Below are positions 1 through 7,736 of a DNA stretch of 12,491 bases, in pieces; the stretch's first letter is position 1; each line of letters opens with the position of its first letter. Below the pieces are notes generated by a model that saw only the letters and a program-made list of their open reading frames with translations, ran no database searches and was not told the DNA's origin. Made by a program: the position numbers and the translations under genes. Source of the DNA: Actinomycetes bacterium (GTDB lineage: Bacteria; Actinomycetota; Actinomycetes; Actinomycetales; Cellulomonadaceae); contig JAEWGQ010000069.1 in NCBI GenBank assembly GCA_023388235.1, positions 1-12,491 on the forward strand, in the 5' to 3' direction.

Positions 1-2
1 GC

Positions 3-1097
3 TCCGGCCTCCTGGTCCAGGCCGACGACCTGGGCCGCGGCCCGGTGTTCCACGTGGCGGTCGACACCTCCGCGGTGACGCGCGTGACCTCCGACGACGC
101 CGTGCTGACCGACCTGACCGTGAGCCCCGACGGCCGCACGCTGTACGCGATGCGGACCTCCTACACGGCGCCCGCCCACCCGGTGCGGGTCGACCTGGCC
201 GCCGCCCTGGCGACCGGTGAGCCGGTCGCCGCCGAGCCGCTCCCCGCGCCCGCCCCGCTGCCCGACCTGCCGGGCACGCTCACCGAGGTCACCACGACCG
301 CGGAGGACGGGGTGCCGCTGCGCTCCTGGCTGGTGCTGCCCGAGGGTGCGTCGGCCGCCGAGCCCGCGCCGCTGCTGCTGTGGATCCACGGCGGTCCGCT
401 GAACTCGTGGAACGCCTGGTCGTGGCGCTGGAACCCGTGGATCATGGCCGCCCGCGGCTACGCGGTCCTGCTGCCGGACCCGGCCCTGTCGACGGGCTAC
501 GGCCAGGACTTCATCCAGCGCGGGTGGGGCGCGTGGGGCGCGGCGCCGTACACGGACCTCATGGCGCTGACCGACGCCGCCGAGGCGCGGGACGACGTCG
601 ACGCGACGCGCACCGGCGCCATGGGCGGCTCGTTCGGCGGCTACATGGCCAACTGGGTCGCCGGCCACACGGACCGGTTCCGCGGCATCGTCACGCACGC
701 GAGCCTGTGGGCGCTGGACCAGTTCGGCCCGACGACCGACAACTCCTCCTACTGGGAGCGGGAGATGACGGCCGCGATGGGGCAGGAGAACTCCCCGCAC
801 CGGCACGTCGAGAAGATCGTGACCCCGATGCTGGTCGTGCACGGCGACCGGGACTACCGGGTGCCGATCGGCGAGGGGCTGCGCCTCTGGTACGAGCTGC
901 TGTCCCGGTCGGGGCTGCCGGCGGACGAGCAGGGCCGCACGCCGCACCGCTTCCTGTACTTCCCGGACGAGAACCACTGGGTGCTCAAGCCGCAGCACGC
1001 CAAGGTCTGGTACCAGGTGGTCGAGCGGTTCCTGGCGGAGCACGTGCTGGGCCTGCCCGAGGGCGAGCTGCCCCCGTTGCCGGAGGTCCTGGGCTGA
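3..1097 (+). CDS. S9 family (prolyl oligopeptidase-like) serine peptidase, C-terminal part
   Basis: Serine peptidase of the dipeptidyl/acylaminoacyl-peptidase type, cut by the left window edge; 364 codons are visible from the first full codon at base 3, with no stop upstream. The first ~60 residues look like the end of a beta-propeller (a 'SPDGRTLY' blade motif). The rest is an alpha/beta-hydrolase domain with an oxyanion 'HGGP' motif and the nucleophile elbow GGSFGGYM (Ser codon at 630-632). The acid is in HGDRDYRVP and the His in DENHW, so the catalytic triad is complete. The family cleaves oligopeptides or N-acyl amino acids, usually in the cytoplasm; substrate cannot be told here. The GTG at 45 is an internal Val, not a start. 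The gene ends well before the carnitine-like operon and is probably unrelated to it. The family call is firm, the substrate unknown. Confidence 0.9.
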   Translation, partial: SGLLVQADDLGRGPVFHVAVDTSAVTRVTSDDAVLTDLTVSPDGRTLYAMRTSYTAPAHPVRVDLAAALATGEPVAAEPLPAPAPLPDLPGTLTEVTTTAEDGVPLRSWLVLPEGASAAEPAPLLLWIHGGPLNSWNAWSWRWNPWIMAARGYAVLLPDPALSTGYGQDFIQRGWGAWGAAPYTDLMALTDAAEARDDVDATRTGAMGGSFGGYMANWVAGHTDRFRGIVTHASLWALDQFGPTTDNSSYWEREMTAAMGQENSPHRHVEKIVTPMLVVHGDRDYRVPIGEGLRLWYELLSRSGLPADEQGRTPHRFLYFPDENHWVLKPQHAKVWYQVVERFLAEHVLGLPEGELPPLPEVLG

Positions 1098-1118
1098 CCC
1101 ACCCCTGACGCCTGCCTG

Positions 1119-1168
1119 ACCAGCGACGACTCCTGCTCAACCGTGAGGTTGGGCAGGCGTCGCCTGGT
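1119..1168 (+). terminator. Long hairpin after the S9 peptidase gene, probable terminator
   Basis: The inner stem pairs 1132-1142 with 1147-1157 (11 bp, one T-G wobble) around a GTGA loop, a GNRA-type tetraloop. The outer stem pairs 1119-1128 with 1158-1168 with one bulged C, and ACT (1129-1131) forms an interior bulge. It starts 21 bases past the peptidase stop. There is no T-tract, which is common for actinobacterial terminators. It could instead be a processing or stability element. Confidence 0.5.
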
Positions 1169-1277
1169 GAACCGGACGGTTGAGGACCCCGCTCGCCGTG
1201 CGGAGCGCCGCCGGCCCGGACACACTCGCGGCAGCGGCGGGCGACGGTCCCGCCGACCACGCGAAGGGAGCCGGCAC

Positions 1278-1502
1278 ATGGGCATCGGAGGCGGCATCGC
1301 CCTGATCGTCATCGGCGCGATCCTCACGTTCGGCGTCAGCGACAGCTTCTCCGGGGTGAACCTGACGGTCATCGGCTACATCTGCATGGGCGCGGGCGTG
1401 CTCGCGCTGATCCTGGCGCTGGCGCTCAACGCCCAGCGCTCGCACACGACCCACCGCGAGGTCATCGAGCGCCGCGACGGCACCCCGCCGCCCGCGGTCT
1501 GA
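1278..1502 (+). CDS. DUF6458-like small membrane protein
   Basis: A 74-residue protein of unknown function. The start is set by the Shine-Dalgarno-like GAAGGGAG at 1262-1269, eight bases before ATG 1278; the reading frame is open further upstream, but no good ribosome site was seen there. The protein has two hydrophobic segments: about residues 3-18 (MGIGGGIALIVIGAIL) and about 32-52. Between them is a short polar stretch (SDSFSGVNL), and it ends in a charged tail (THREVIERRDG) that probably faces the cytoplasm. The layout matches actinobacterial DUF6458 proteins as I remember them. It has its own hairpin directly downstream, so it is probably a single-gene transcript with no visible link to the carnitine-like operon. 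Confidence 0.8.
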   Translation: MGIGGGIALIVIGAILTFGVSDSFSGVNLTVIGYICMGAGVLALILALALNAQRSHTTHREVIERRDGTPPPAV

Positions 1503-1510
1503 CCCGGAGG

Positions 1511-1567
1511 GCGGGCACCGCCGGGTCGGACAGACCGCCCGAAGGGCTACGACCCGGCGGTGCCCGC
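1511..1567 (+). terminator. Perfect 18-bp inverted repeat with nested small hairpin
   Basis: Arms 1511-1528 and 1550-1567 are exact reverse complements (18 of 18), extendable by a wobble and one more pair at the base. Inside the 21-base loop a second hairpin pairs GCCC 1537-1540 with GGGC 1544-1547. It begins eight bases after the stop of the small membrane-protein gene. No T-run follows, so this would be an intrinsic terminator of the U-less type. It also lies directly before the likely promoter of the regulator, so a role as an operator or in attenuation is possible. Confidence 0.6.
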
Positions 1568-1570
1568 TCC

Positions 1571-1576
1571 TACACT
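1571..1576 (+). promoter_or_regulatory. Candidate -10 element (TACACT) for the regulator gene
   Basis: TACACT fits the TAnnnT pattern of housekeeping sigma -10 boxes and stands out in a GC-rich stretch. It lies about 40 bases before the regulator start and just after the 18-bp hairpin. No convincing -35 was found 16-18 bases upstream, where the hairpin's right arm lies. This is a pattern match only. Confidence 0.3.
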
Positions 1577-1614
1577 GACCGCACGACGACGACGTCGATG
1601 GGGTGTGGCGGGCG

Positions 1615-2931
1615 ATGCCGGACGACAGGACGATGGCGTGGCCCCGGGGCAGCGACCCGGGGACCCTGCTGGCGCGCACCCGCGCCGCCCACGAGCGGTT
1701 CCTGTCCGGCGACCCCGCTCCCGAGGCCGCCGGGGCGGTGCGCGCGGTCGTCGCCGCGTCCTGGCTGCGCAGCCTGCGCAGCGGCGTCGACCCGGAGCGC
1801 CCGGCGCCGCCCGTGGCGCTGACCGACGCCGACCTGCGCGCCTACCGCCGCGAGCACCCGCTGCGCCCCGCCCTGCCGGTGGTGCGCGGGCTGCTGCTGG
1901 ACGCGGCCGTCGGCGAGGGCTTCGTCGTCGCGCTCACCGACGTCGACGGCCGGCTGCTGTGGATCGCGGGCGACCCCGCCGTCCAGCGGGCGGTCGAGGG
2001 CGTCGGGTTCGTCGAGGGCGCCGCCTGGGACGAGCGGCACGCCGGCACGAACGCCCCCGGGACGGCGCTGGCGACGGGGCGCGACGTGCAGGTGCACGCC
2101 GCCGAGCACTGGAGCCGCGCGGTCCACCCGTGGAGCTGCACCGCCACCGTGCTCACGGGGCCGGACGGGCGGATCCTCGGCGCGCTCGACGTGACGGGCC
2201 GGGAGGCGGCGGCGTCCGGGCTGATGCTGTCGCTCGTCCGGGCCACCGCCGCCGCCGTCGAGGCCGACCTGCGGGCCCGCAGCCTGGCGCGCGGCGTGGC
2301 GCTGCCGGCGGCGGGCGGTGCGGGCACCCGGCTCGAGGTGCTCCGCCCGGGGTCCGGGCTGCTGGTCCGCCCCGCCGAGCCCGCGCGCCCCCTGTCCCTG
2401 CGGCACGCCGAGCTGCTGCTGCTGCTCGCGGAGCACCCGCGGGGGCTGCACGCCGACGAGCTCGCGGTGCTGCTGCACCCCGGCGCCATGTCCGACGTGG
2501 CCGTCCGCGCCGAGGTCTCCCGGCTGCGCCGGGCGGCCGGGACCCTGGTGGCGCACTCCCGGCCGTACCGGCTGGCGGAGCCGCTGGGCACCGACGTGGC
2601 GGCGGTCCGGGAGGCGCTGGCGTCCGGTGACGTGCGCGCCGCGCTCGACCGGTACGCCGGCCCGGTGCTGCCGCGGTCCCGCGCCCCGGGCGTGGAGCGC
2701 GTGCGCGAGGCGCTGGCGTCGGACCTGCGGGCGGGGGTGCTCGCCGCGGGCGACCCCGTCGCGCTCGAGCGGTGGCTGGACGGCGACGAGGGCGCCGAGG
2801 ACTGGCAGGGGTGGGAGCGGCTGGTCGCCGTCACCCCGCCGGGGACCGCCGCGCACGCCCGCGCGGCGAGCCGGCTGGAGCTGCTCGTGCGGTGGCTCGG
2901 GACGGGGCCGGCGGCGCATCCCTGGCGCTGA
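1615..2931 (+). CDS. GAF-domain transcriptional regulator with winged-helix-like C-terminal region
   Basis: Probable cytoplasmic, ligand-sensing transcription factor of 438 residues. The N-terminal half resembles AcoR-type activators: 'SWLRSLRSGVDP' (about 49-60), then a GAF-like domain (about 85-220) with 'HAGTNAPGTALATG' (142-155), 'AEHWSRAVHPWSC' (163-175) and 'GRILGALDVTG' (185-195). The sigma-54 AAA+ domain of true AcoR is absent. Instead, residues about 257-325 look like a winged helix-turn-helix ('LSLRHAELLLLLAEHP', 'VRAEVSRLRRAAG'), followed by a helical tail. Such GAF regulators often sit beside alcohol, acetoin or aldehyde catabolic genes. Here the gene lies 200 bases before the carnitine-like operon on the same strand, so it could be its regulator, but nothing in the sequence proves this. 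ATG 1615 was chosen; GTG 1603 in frame is an alternative, and no start has a strong ribosome site. Confidence 0.8.
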   Translation: MPDDRTMAWPRGSDPGTLLARTRAAHERFLSGDPAPEAAGAVRAVVAASWLRSLRSGVDPERPAPPVALTDADLRAYRREHPLRPALPVVRGLLLDAAVGEGFVVALTDVDGRLLWIAGDPAVQRAVEGVGFVEGAAWDERHAGTNAPGTALATGRDVQVHAAEHWSRAVHPWSCTATVLTGPDGRILGALDVTGREAAASGLMLSLVRATAAAVEADLRARSLARGVALPAAGGAGTRLEVLRPGSGLLVRPAEPARPLSLRHAELLLLLAEHPRGLHADELAVLLHPGAMSDVAVRAEVSRLRRAAGTLVAHSRPYRLAEPLGTDVAAVREALASGDVRAALDRYAGPVLPRSRAPGVERVREALASDLRAGVLAAGDPVALERWLDGDEGAEDWQGWERLVAVTPPGTAAHARAASRLELLVRWLGTGPAAHPWR

Positions 2932-2986
2932 TCCCGCGTACCTTGTGACGGCAGGCGCAAAGTCCGCGCGCGTGCTACGGACCCGC

Positions 2987-3019
2987 ACCGCCCCCGGTAC
3001 CCGATGTGGCCGGGGCGGT
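2987..3019 (+). terminator. GC-rich hairpin downstream of the regulator, possible terminator or operator
   Basis: 2987-2997 pairs with 3010-3019 (10 bp with one bulged C) around a 12-base loop, starting 56 bases after the regulator stop. No T-tract follows. It overlaps the two GGTACC palindromes, so it may belong to the operon's control region rather than ending the regulator transcript. Confidence 0.35.
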
Positions 3020-3023
3020 ACCC
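2995..3023. repeat. Two CGGTACCC direct repeats 21 bp apart, candidate operator
   Basis: CGGTACCC occurs at 2995-3002 and again at 3016-3023. Each copy contains the palindrome GGTACC (2996-3001 and 3017-3022). The 21-bp period is two helical turns, as expected for two protein dimers bound to one DNA face. The position, 110-135 bases before the first operon gene, suits an activator or repressor site. No regulator can be assigned from sequence alone. Confidence 0.3.
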
Positions 3024-3045
3024 AAGACCGGCGCGGGGGGCCGCG

Positions 3046-3101
3046 CGCGTCCGGGGCGCCCGCGTGCGCCCGGCAGGCTCGGTGCCGGTCGCCCGGACGC
3101 G
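3046..3101 (+). promoter_or_regulatory. Structured leader before the operon
   Basis: Part of the 200-base gap before the first operon gene. Outer arms 3046-3055 and 3092-3101 are a perfect 10-bp inverted repeat. Inner arms 3070-3075 and 3083-3088 form a nested 6-bp stem. GGGGCCCC at 3108-3115 lies just before the ribosome site. In DNA this rich in GC, such pairings can arise by chance. No clear -10/-35 pair was found in the gap and no known riboswitch was recognised. Confidence 0.25.
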
Positions 3102-3131
3102 GGAGTCGGGGCCCCTCGGAGAGGACAACGG

Positions 3132-4442
3132 ATGTCGAAGGCGGCGGAACTCAGCCGGGCGCGCAAGTGGATCGTGCTGATCCTCGTCAGCATGGGCAGC
3201 TCCACGATCTACGCCCCCGCCTACCTCAAGAACACCTTCTACGACGCGCAGCTCGAGTCGCTGCACATCACCAACACCCAGGTCGGGCAGCTCATGAGCG
3301 CCTACGCCTGGACCGCGGTGGTCGTCTACCTGTTCTCCGGCCTGATCGCCGACCGCGTGCGGATGCGCACCCTGTCGTCGACGGGCTTCTTCACCACCGC
3401 CGCCCTGACGTTCGCCTACGCGATGCTCCCGTCCTTCGGGATCCTCATCGCGATCTTCATCGGCATGGGCATCAGCTCGATCCTGCTGTGGTGGGGCTGC
3501 CGGTACAAGCTGGTCCGGCTGGTCTCCACCGAGGAGGAGTACTCCCGGCAGATCGGCATCAGCTACGGCTTCTACGGCGTCGCCGGCCTGCTCATCGGCG
3601 TGATCGGCACCTGGATCCTCGGGGCGTTCGGCGACAGCTCGCAGGCGGCCTTCCAGACGTTCCTGTTCGTCATCGGCGGCATGATCACGCTGCTCGGCGT
3701 GCTGTCGCTGGTGTTCATCCCGCGGTTCGACGCGGAGATCAAGACCGGCGGGTCGGTCCGGGACGTCCTGGTGGACGCCGGCCGGGCGCTGACCAACCCC
3801 GTGGTGCTGCTGACGTCGGTGGCCCTGTTCTTCGTCTACTTCTTCTACACCTGCACCTCGTACACCGCCCCGTACATGACGGCGCTGGGCGCCGACAGCA
3901 CGGTGACGAACGTGGTGTCGGTCGTCCGCACGTACGGGATCACCCTGCTGGCCGGCCCGGTGTTCGGGATGCTGGCGCACAAGGCGCGCCGGTCGACCCT
4001 CGTCATCTGGATCGGCTCCGTGTGCGCCGCCGGTGCCTTCGCGGTGGTGGCGCTGCTGCCGGGCACCGCGGGGAGCATCACCGCGATCGCGGTGCTGGCC
4101 GTCGGCCTGGGCTTCATCTCCAACGGCGTCTTCGGGATCTGCTCCGGCATGCTCACCGAGGGCAAGGTGCCGCTGTCCTCGTTCGGCGCCGCGACCGGCG
4201 TGCTGTCGGTGATCGGGTTCCTGCCGGACACGTTCTCGTCCATCTGGCTCGGGTCCGTGCTCGACGACGCCGAGGCCGCGGGCGACGTGACCACCGCGTA
4301 CCCGACCGTGTTCTGGATCCTCGCGGGCGTCGCCGCCCTGGCCGCGCTCGCCGCGCTCGCCCTGGCGTTCTACGTCCGGACCCACCGGACGCGCCTCGAG
4401 CAGACCTACGAGCGCGAGCTCGCCGAGGCGGTCACCGTCTGA
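3132..4442 (+). CDS. MFS transporter, first gene of the carnitine-like operon
   Basis: Inner-membrane carrier of 436 residues with about 12 hydrophobic segments. A motif-A-like '[10 protein letters not shown]' follows the second segment (about 70-79), and a central polar loop at about 196-222 separates the two six-helix halves. The N-terminus ('[11 protein letters not shown]', '[15 protein letters not shown]') resembles the YihN-like MFS subgroup as I remember it; substrates there are poorly known. The start is ATG 3132, with GGAGAGGA at 3118-3125 as ribosome site; a GTG at 3006 in frame would add a low-complexity Arg/Gly/Pro stretch and is rejected. Its stop shares a base with the start of the esterase gene (TGATG). 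By context it probably moves the operon's substrate or product, taking the place of the CaiT antiporter (BCCT family) of enterobacteria. Confidence 0.85.
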   Translation: MSKAAELSRARKWIVLILVSMGSSTIYAPAYLKNTFYDAQLESLHITNTQVGQLMSAYAWTAVVVYLFSGLIADRVRMRTLSSTGFFTTAALTFAYAMLPSFGILIAIFIGMGISSILLWWGCRYKLVRLVSTEEEYSRQIGISYGFYGVAGLLIGVIGTWILGAFGDSSQAAFQTFLFVIGGMITLLGVLSLVFIPRFDAEIKTGGSVRDVLVDAGRALTNPVVLLTSVALFFVYFFYTCTSYTAPYMTALGADSTVTNVVSVVRTYGITLLAGPVFGMLAHKARRSTLVIWIGSVCAAGAFAVVALLPGTAGSITAIAVLAVGLGFISNGVFGICSGMLTEGKVPLSSFGAATGVLSVIGFLPDTFSSIWLGSVLDDAEAAGDVTTAYPTVFWILAGVAALAALAALALAFYVRTHRTRLEQTYERELAEAVTV

Positions 4443-5398
4443 TGCGCACGGTCGTCGACGTCCTCGCCGCCGTCACCCCGCAGATGCAGGAGGTGCTCCG
4501 GACCCAGGCCCGGCTCGCCGCCGAGCACGCCCTGCCCGCCGACGGGACCGGCGCCGACGTGACCGGCACCGACCTGACGGCCCTGCGGGCGGCCTACACC
4601 GCCGAGCACCGCTACTGGAACGAGGGCGGTCCCGTCATGGCCCGCACCGTCGACCGGCGGATCGGCGGGGTGGCGGTGCGGGAGCACCACCCGGTGGCGG
4701 ACGCCGGCGACCGGATCGTCTACCTGCACGGCGGCGGGTTCGTGCTCGGCGACCTGGACAGCCACGACCGCATCATGCGCGAGCTCGCCGCCCGCACGGG
4801 CGCGGCGGTGGTCGGCGTGGACTACACGCTGTCGCCCGAGGCCAAGGTGCCCCGGGCCATCGAGGAGTCGGCCGCCGTGGTCCGGGTCGTCGCCGGCGAG
4901 TCCGGCGTCCCGGTCGGGCTCGCCGGGGACTCCGGCGGCGCGATGCTCGCGCTGGCCACCGCGCTGCACCTGCGGGACGACGGGGGACCGGCCCTCGGCC
5001 CGCTGCTGCTCTGGTACGGCATGTACGGGCTGCGGGACTCCGCGTCCCGGCGCCTGCTCGGCGGCCCCTGGGACGGGCTCGCCCCGCAGGACCTCGAGGC
5101 GTACCTCGGCTGGTACACGACCGACCCCGACGACCTGCACCGGCCGGAGGTCGACCTGCTGGCGGCCGACCTGTCCGGGCTGCCGCCGGTCTACGTCGCC
5201 GCCACCGACCTGGACCCGCTGCTCGACGACAGCACCGCCCTGGCCCGGCTGCTCGGGCTGCACGGCGTGCCGCACCGGCTCGACGTGTTCACCGGCGTCC
5301 TGCACGCGTTCCTGCACTGCTCCCGCGACCTGCCCGAGGCCCGCACGGCCCTGGACCACGCCGCGGCGTTCCACACCGCACACCGAGAGGCGCACTGA
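4442..5398 (+). CDS. aes: Acetyl esterase, Aes-like (hormone-sensitive-lipase family)
   Basis: Cytoplasmic alpha/beta hydrolase of 318 residues, essentially the length of E. coli Aes (319). It has the oxyanion motif HGGGF (96-100), nucleophile elbow GDSGGA (Ser164), acid in LDPLLDDS (Asp258) and base in GVLHAFLH (His288), so the catalytic triad is intact. Stretches such as '[12 protein letters not shown]' and '[11 protein letters not shown]' match E. coli Aes closely from memory. The usual Ala after the nucleophile Ser is Gly here. Aes cleaves short-chain acyl (mainly acetyl) esters. The start overlaps the transporter stop by one base, and the stop overlaps the caiA start by one base, which ties it to the pathway. 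O-acetylcarnitine is an attractive substrate (inference). Family confidence is high, substrate confidence low. Confidence 0.88.
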   Translation: MRTVVDVLAAVTPQMQEVLRTQARLAAEHALPADGTGADVTGTDLTALRAAYTAEHRYWNEGGPVMARTVDRRIGGVAVREHHPVADAGDRIVYLHGGGFVLGDLDSHDRIMRELAARTGAAVVGVDYTLSPEAKVPRAIEESAAVVRVVAGESGVPVGLAGDSGGAMLALATALHLRDDGGPALGPLLLWYGMYGLRDSASRRLLGGPWDGLAPQDLEAYLGWYTTDPDDLHRPEVDLLAADLSGLPPVYVAATDLDPLLDDSTALARLLGLHGVPHRLDVFTGVLHAFLHCSRDLPEARTALDHAAAFHTAHREAH

Positions 5399-6531
5399 TG
5401 GACTTCCGTCTGACCGAGGACCAGGACCTGATGGTCCAGGCCGTCCGCGAGCTGATGGCCCAGGAGAGCTGGGAGCCGTACTTCGCGGAGTGCGACGCCA
5501 CGCACACGTACCCGGAGCGGTTCGTCCGCGCGCTGTGCGAGCTCGGCGTCGACACCCTGCTGCTCCCGGAGTCGCACGGCGGCCTGGAGGCCGGCTGGAC
5601 CACCGTCGCCGCGGTGTGGGAGGAGCTCGGGCGGCAGGGCGTGCCGACGTACGTGCTGTACCAGCTGCCCACCCTCGGCACCGTGGTGGAGGTCGGCACG
5701 GCGGAGCAGCAGGAGAAGATCCTGTCGTACGTCGGCACCGGCAAGCAGATCTGGAACTTCGCGATGACGGAGCCGGGCGCCGGCTCGAGCTTCGCCGCGA
5801 TGTCGACCACCTACACCCGCCGCGACGGCAAGGTGTACCTGTCGGGCCACAAGACGTTCATCACCTCGTCCCTCGGGGTCGACCAGCTGGTGGTCATGGC
5901 CCGCAACGCCGACGACATGGACCAGTACACGGAGTGGTTCGTCGACCTGTCGCTGCCGGGCATCACCCGCGAGCCGCTCGAGAAGCTCGGGCTGCGCATG
6001 GACTCGTGCTGCGAGATCTACTTCGACGACGTCGAGCTCCGCGAGGAGGACATGTTCGGGGCCGAGGGGCAGGGCTTCGCGCGCACCGTCGCCGACTTCG
6101 ACCTGGAGCGCTTCCTGGTCGCGGCCTGCGACTACGGCTGGGCGCTGTGCGCGTTCGAGGACGCCGTGCGCTACGCCAACGAGCGCGAGCAGGGCGGCCA
6201 GGCCATCGGCCGCTACCAGCTGGTCCAGGACAAGATCACGCGGATGCGCGTCGCCCTGACGAACATGCGGAACATGGTCTACGAGACCGCGTGGAAGGCC
6301 GACCACGGGCTGCTCGGCAAGGGCGACTGCTCCATGGCGAAGCTCTACTGCACCCGGGCCGCGGCCGACGTGGTGGACGACGCGATCCAGATCCTCGGCG
6401 GCATCGCGGTGACCGGCGCGCACCGGGTGGCGCGGTTCTACCGCGACCTGCGGGTGGAGCGGATCAGCGGCGGCACCGACGAGATGATGGTGCTCACCGT
6501 CGCCCGCGCCGCGCTGAAGGAGTACCGCTGA
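5398..6531 (+). CDS. caiA: Crotonobetainyl-CoA reductase CaiA (acyl-CoA dehydrogenase family)
   Basis: FAD flavoenzyme of 377 residues, nearly co-linear with E. coli CaiA from end to end. Shared stretches include 'YFAECD' (28-33), 'PTYVLYQLP' (83-91), 'TEPGAGS' (124-130), 'YTEWFVD' (177-183), '[13 protein letters not shown]' (195-207) and 'SGGTDEM' (357-363). CaiA reduces crotonobetainyl-CoA to gamma-butyrobetainyl-CoA with electrons from the FixAB flavoprotein. At the place where MCAD has its catalytic Glu this protein has Gly, as E. coli CaiA does. Glu237 in 'DLERFL' fits the alternative base position of isovaleryl-CoA dehydrogenase. The ribosome site is GAGAGGCG at 5383-5390; ATG 5398 overlaps the esterase stop, and the caiA stop overlaps the caiB start. 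The reverse, oxidative direction is possible in principle. Confidence 0.92.
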   Translation: MDFRLTEDQDLMVQAVRELMAQESWEPYFAECDATHTYPERFVRALCELGVDTLLLPESHGGLEAGWTTVAAVWEELGRQGVPTYVLYQLPTLGTVVEVGTAEQQEKILSYVGTGKQIWNFAMTEPGAGSSFAAMSTTYTRRDGKVYLSGHKTFITSSLGVDQLVVMARNADDMDQYTEWFVDLSLPGITREPLEKLGLRMDSCCEIYFDDVELREEDMFGAEGQGFARTVADFDLERFLVAACDYGWALCAFEDAVRYANEREQGGQAIGRYQLVQDKITRMRVALTNMRNMVYETAWKADHGLLGKGDCSMAKLYCTRAAADVVDDAIQILGGIAVTGAHRVARFYRDLRVERISGGTDEMMVLTVARAALKEYR

Positions 6532-7736
6532 TGGCCGGCGCGGTGCCCGAGTTCGGGGTGCTGTCCGGGGTCAAGGTCGTGTACTCCGCGGTCGAGATCG
6601 CCGCCCCGACCGCCGCGGCGCTCATGGCCGAGTGGGGCGCGGACGTGGTGTGGATCGAGAACACCCGCACGGGCGACTCGATGCGCGACACCACCTGGGT
6701 CAAGGAGATGGAGCGCCGCAACCAGCGGTCCGTCGGGCTCAACCCGTTCACCGACGAGGGCCGCGCGGTCCTGCTCGACCTCGTCGCCGACGCGGACATC
6801 TTCATCGAGTCCTCGAAGGGCCCCACCTACGCCCGGCGGGGGATCACCGACGAGCTGCTCTGGGAGCGGAACCCCGCGCTCGTCATCGTGCACGTCTCCG
6901 GGTTCGGCCAGTACGGCGTCCCCGAGCGGGTCAACCGCGCCGCGTACGACCTGACGGTGCAGGCCTACTCCGGCTACCTCGCCCAGAACGGGACCGAGGA
7001 GCAGCCGATGGCCCCGCTGCCGTACGTCGGGGACTACTTCACCTCGGAGATGGTCACCGCGTCGGCGCTGGCGGCGCTGCACAAGGCCCGGGCCACCGGC
7101 CAGGGCGAGAGCATCGACGTCGCGATGTACGAGGTCATGCTGCGGGTCGGCGCGTACTACCTCATGGACTACCTGAACGAGGGCACCCGGTACCCGCGGC
7201 CCGGCGCGCGCCACCCGAACCTGTGCGGCATCGGCGAGTACCGGTGCGCCGACGGGTTCATCGGGCTGTGCGTCTACGGCGTCCCGCAGAACAAGTACCT
7301 GCTGGAGCGCATCGGCCTCGGTCACCTGTGGGGGACCGAGGACTACCCGGAGGACACGGCGGCGCTCTGGCTCGACGGCCCCGCGGCCGCGCTCATCGAG
7401 CAGAAGCTCGACGAGTTCTGCCTGACGCAGAACGCCCGCGAGCTGGAGGACGAGCTGTCCGCCGTCGGGATCGCCGCGAACGCCGTCCTGGAGTTCGACC
7501 AGCTGCTCGCGGAGCCGCACCTCGCGGAGCGCGAGGCGATCGTCACCTGGGACACCCAGGCGGGCGAGCCGGTCCGGGGCGTCGGGATCTTCCCGAAGTT
7601 CCGCCGCAACCCCGGCCGGATCTGGCGGCCGATGCCCGGGCTCGGGATGGACACCGACGCGGTGCTGGCCGAGGCCGGGTACGACGCCGAGCGGATCGCG
7701 ACCCTCGCCGAGAACGGCACGATCCGCAGGGGATGA
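6531..7736 (+). CDS. caiB: CaiB-type CoA transferase (class III, L-carnitine/crotonobetaine family)
   Basis: Cytoplasmic class III CoA transferase of 401 residues (E. coli CaiB 405). It moves CoA from gamma-butyrobetainyl-CoA to carnitine or crotonobetaine, so that no ATP is spent per turn. The catalytic Asp of the family (Asp169 in E. coli) corresponds to Asp168 in 'PYVGDYF'. Other matching stretches are 'MAEWGADVVWIEN' (32-44), 'ARRGITDELLW' (101-111), 'SGFGQYG' (123-129), 'GESIDVAMYEVMLR' and 'PGRIWRPMPGLGMDTDAVL' near the C-terminus. AAGGAG at 6517-6522 is a good ribosome site eight bases before ATG 6531, which overlaps the caiA stop by one base. Its stop overlaps the caiC start by four bases. 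Assignment to CaiB rather than a generic CaiB/BaiF transferase rests on this close similarity and on the neighbours. Confidence 0.92.
   Translation: MAGAVPEFGVLSGVKVVYSAVEIAAPTAAALMAEWGADVVWIENTRTGDSMRDTTWVKEMERRNQRSVGLNPFTDEGRAVLLDLVADADIFIESSKGPTYARRGITDELLWERNPALVIVHVSGFGQYGVPERVNRAAYDLTVQAYSGYLAQNGTEEQPMAPLPYVGDYFTSEMVTASALAALHKARATGQGESIDVAMYEVMLRVGAYYLMDYLNEGTRYPRPGARHPNLCGIGEYRCADGFIGLCVYGVPQNKYLLERIGLGHLWGTEDYPEDTAALWLDGPAAALIEQKLDEFCLTQNARELEDELSAVGIAANAVLEFDQLLAEPHLAEREAIVTWDTQAGEPVRGVGIFPKFRRNPGRIWRPMPGLGMDTDAVLAEAGYDAERIATLAENGTIRRG

Noticed and set aside
1143..1277. Longer version of the small membrane protein starting upstream of ATG 1278
   Set aside because: The added stretch is Arg-rich with no similarity I recognise, and overlaps the hairpin. 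ATG 1278 has a proper ribosome site and matches the family's N-terminus.
2943..2959. TTGTGA followed by CGCAA as a possible CRP/FNR-like operator, as used by the E. coli cai operon
   Set aside because: Only one half-site (TGTGA) fits; the second half does not match TCACA or a close variant.
3006..3131. Upstream GTG start for the first MFS transporter
   Set aside because: It would add 42 low-complexity Gly/Arg/Pro residues. ATG 3132 has a good ribosome site and gives a normal MFS N-terminus.
1842..4385. 847-codon open frame on the minus strand, and other long minus-strand frames (for example 7343-9439 and 9788-11305)
   Set aside because: They lie opposite well-supported plus-strand genes and consist of low-complexity Arg/Gly/Ala/His-rich sequence, typical of shadow frames in GC-rich DNA.
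2318..4441. Open frame running in phase into the esterase gene, which could suggest a much larger fusion protein
   Set aside because: Upstream of 4442 the translation is Arg/Pro/Cys-rich nonsense opposite the regulator and MFS frames. The esterase is full length from ATG 4442, with the size of E. coli Aes.
5490..7736. Plus-strand frame that runs through caiA out of phase and joins the caiB frame
   Set aside because: The first part is an out-of-frame Arg/Gly-rich reading of caiA. CaiB is full length from ATG 6531 with its own ribosome site.
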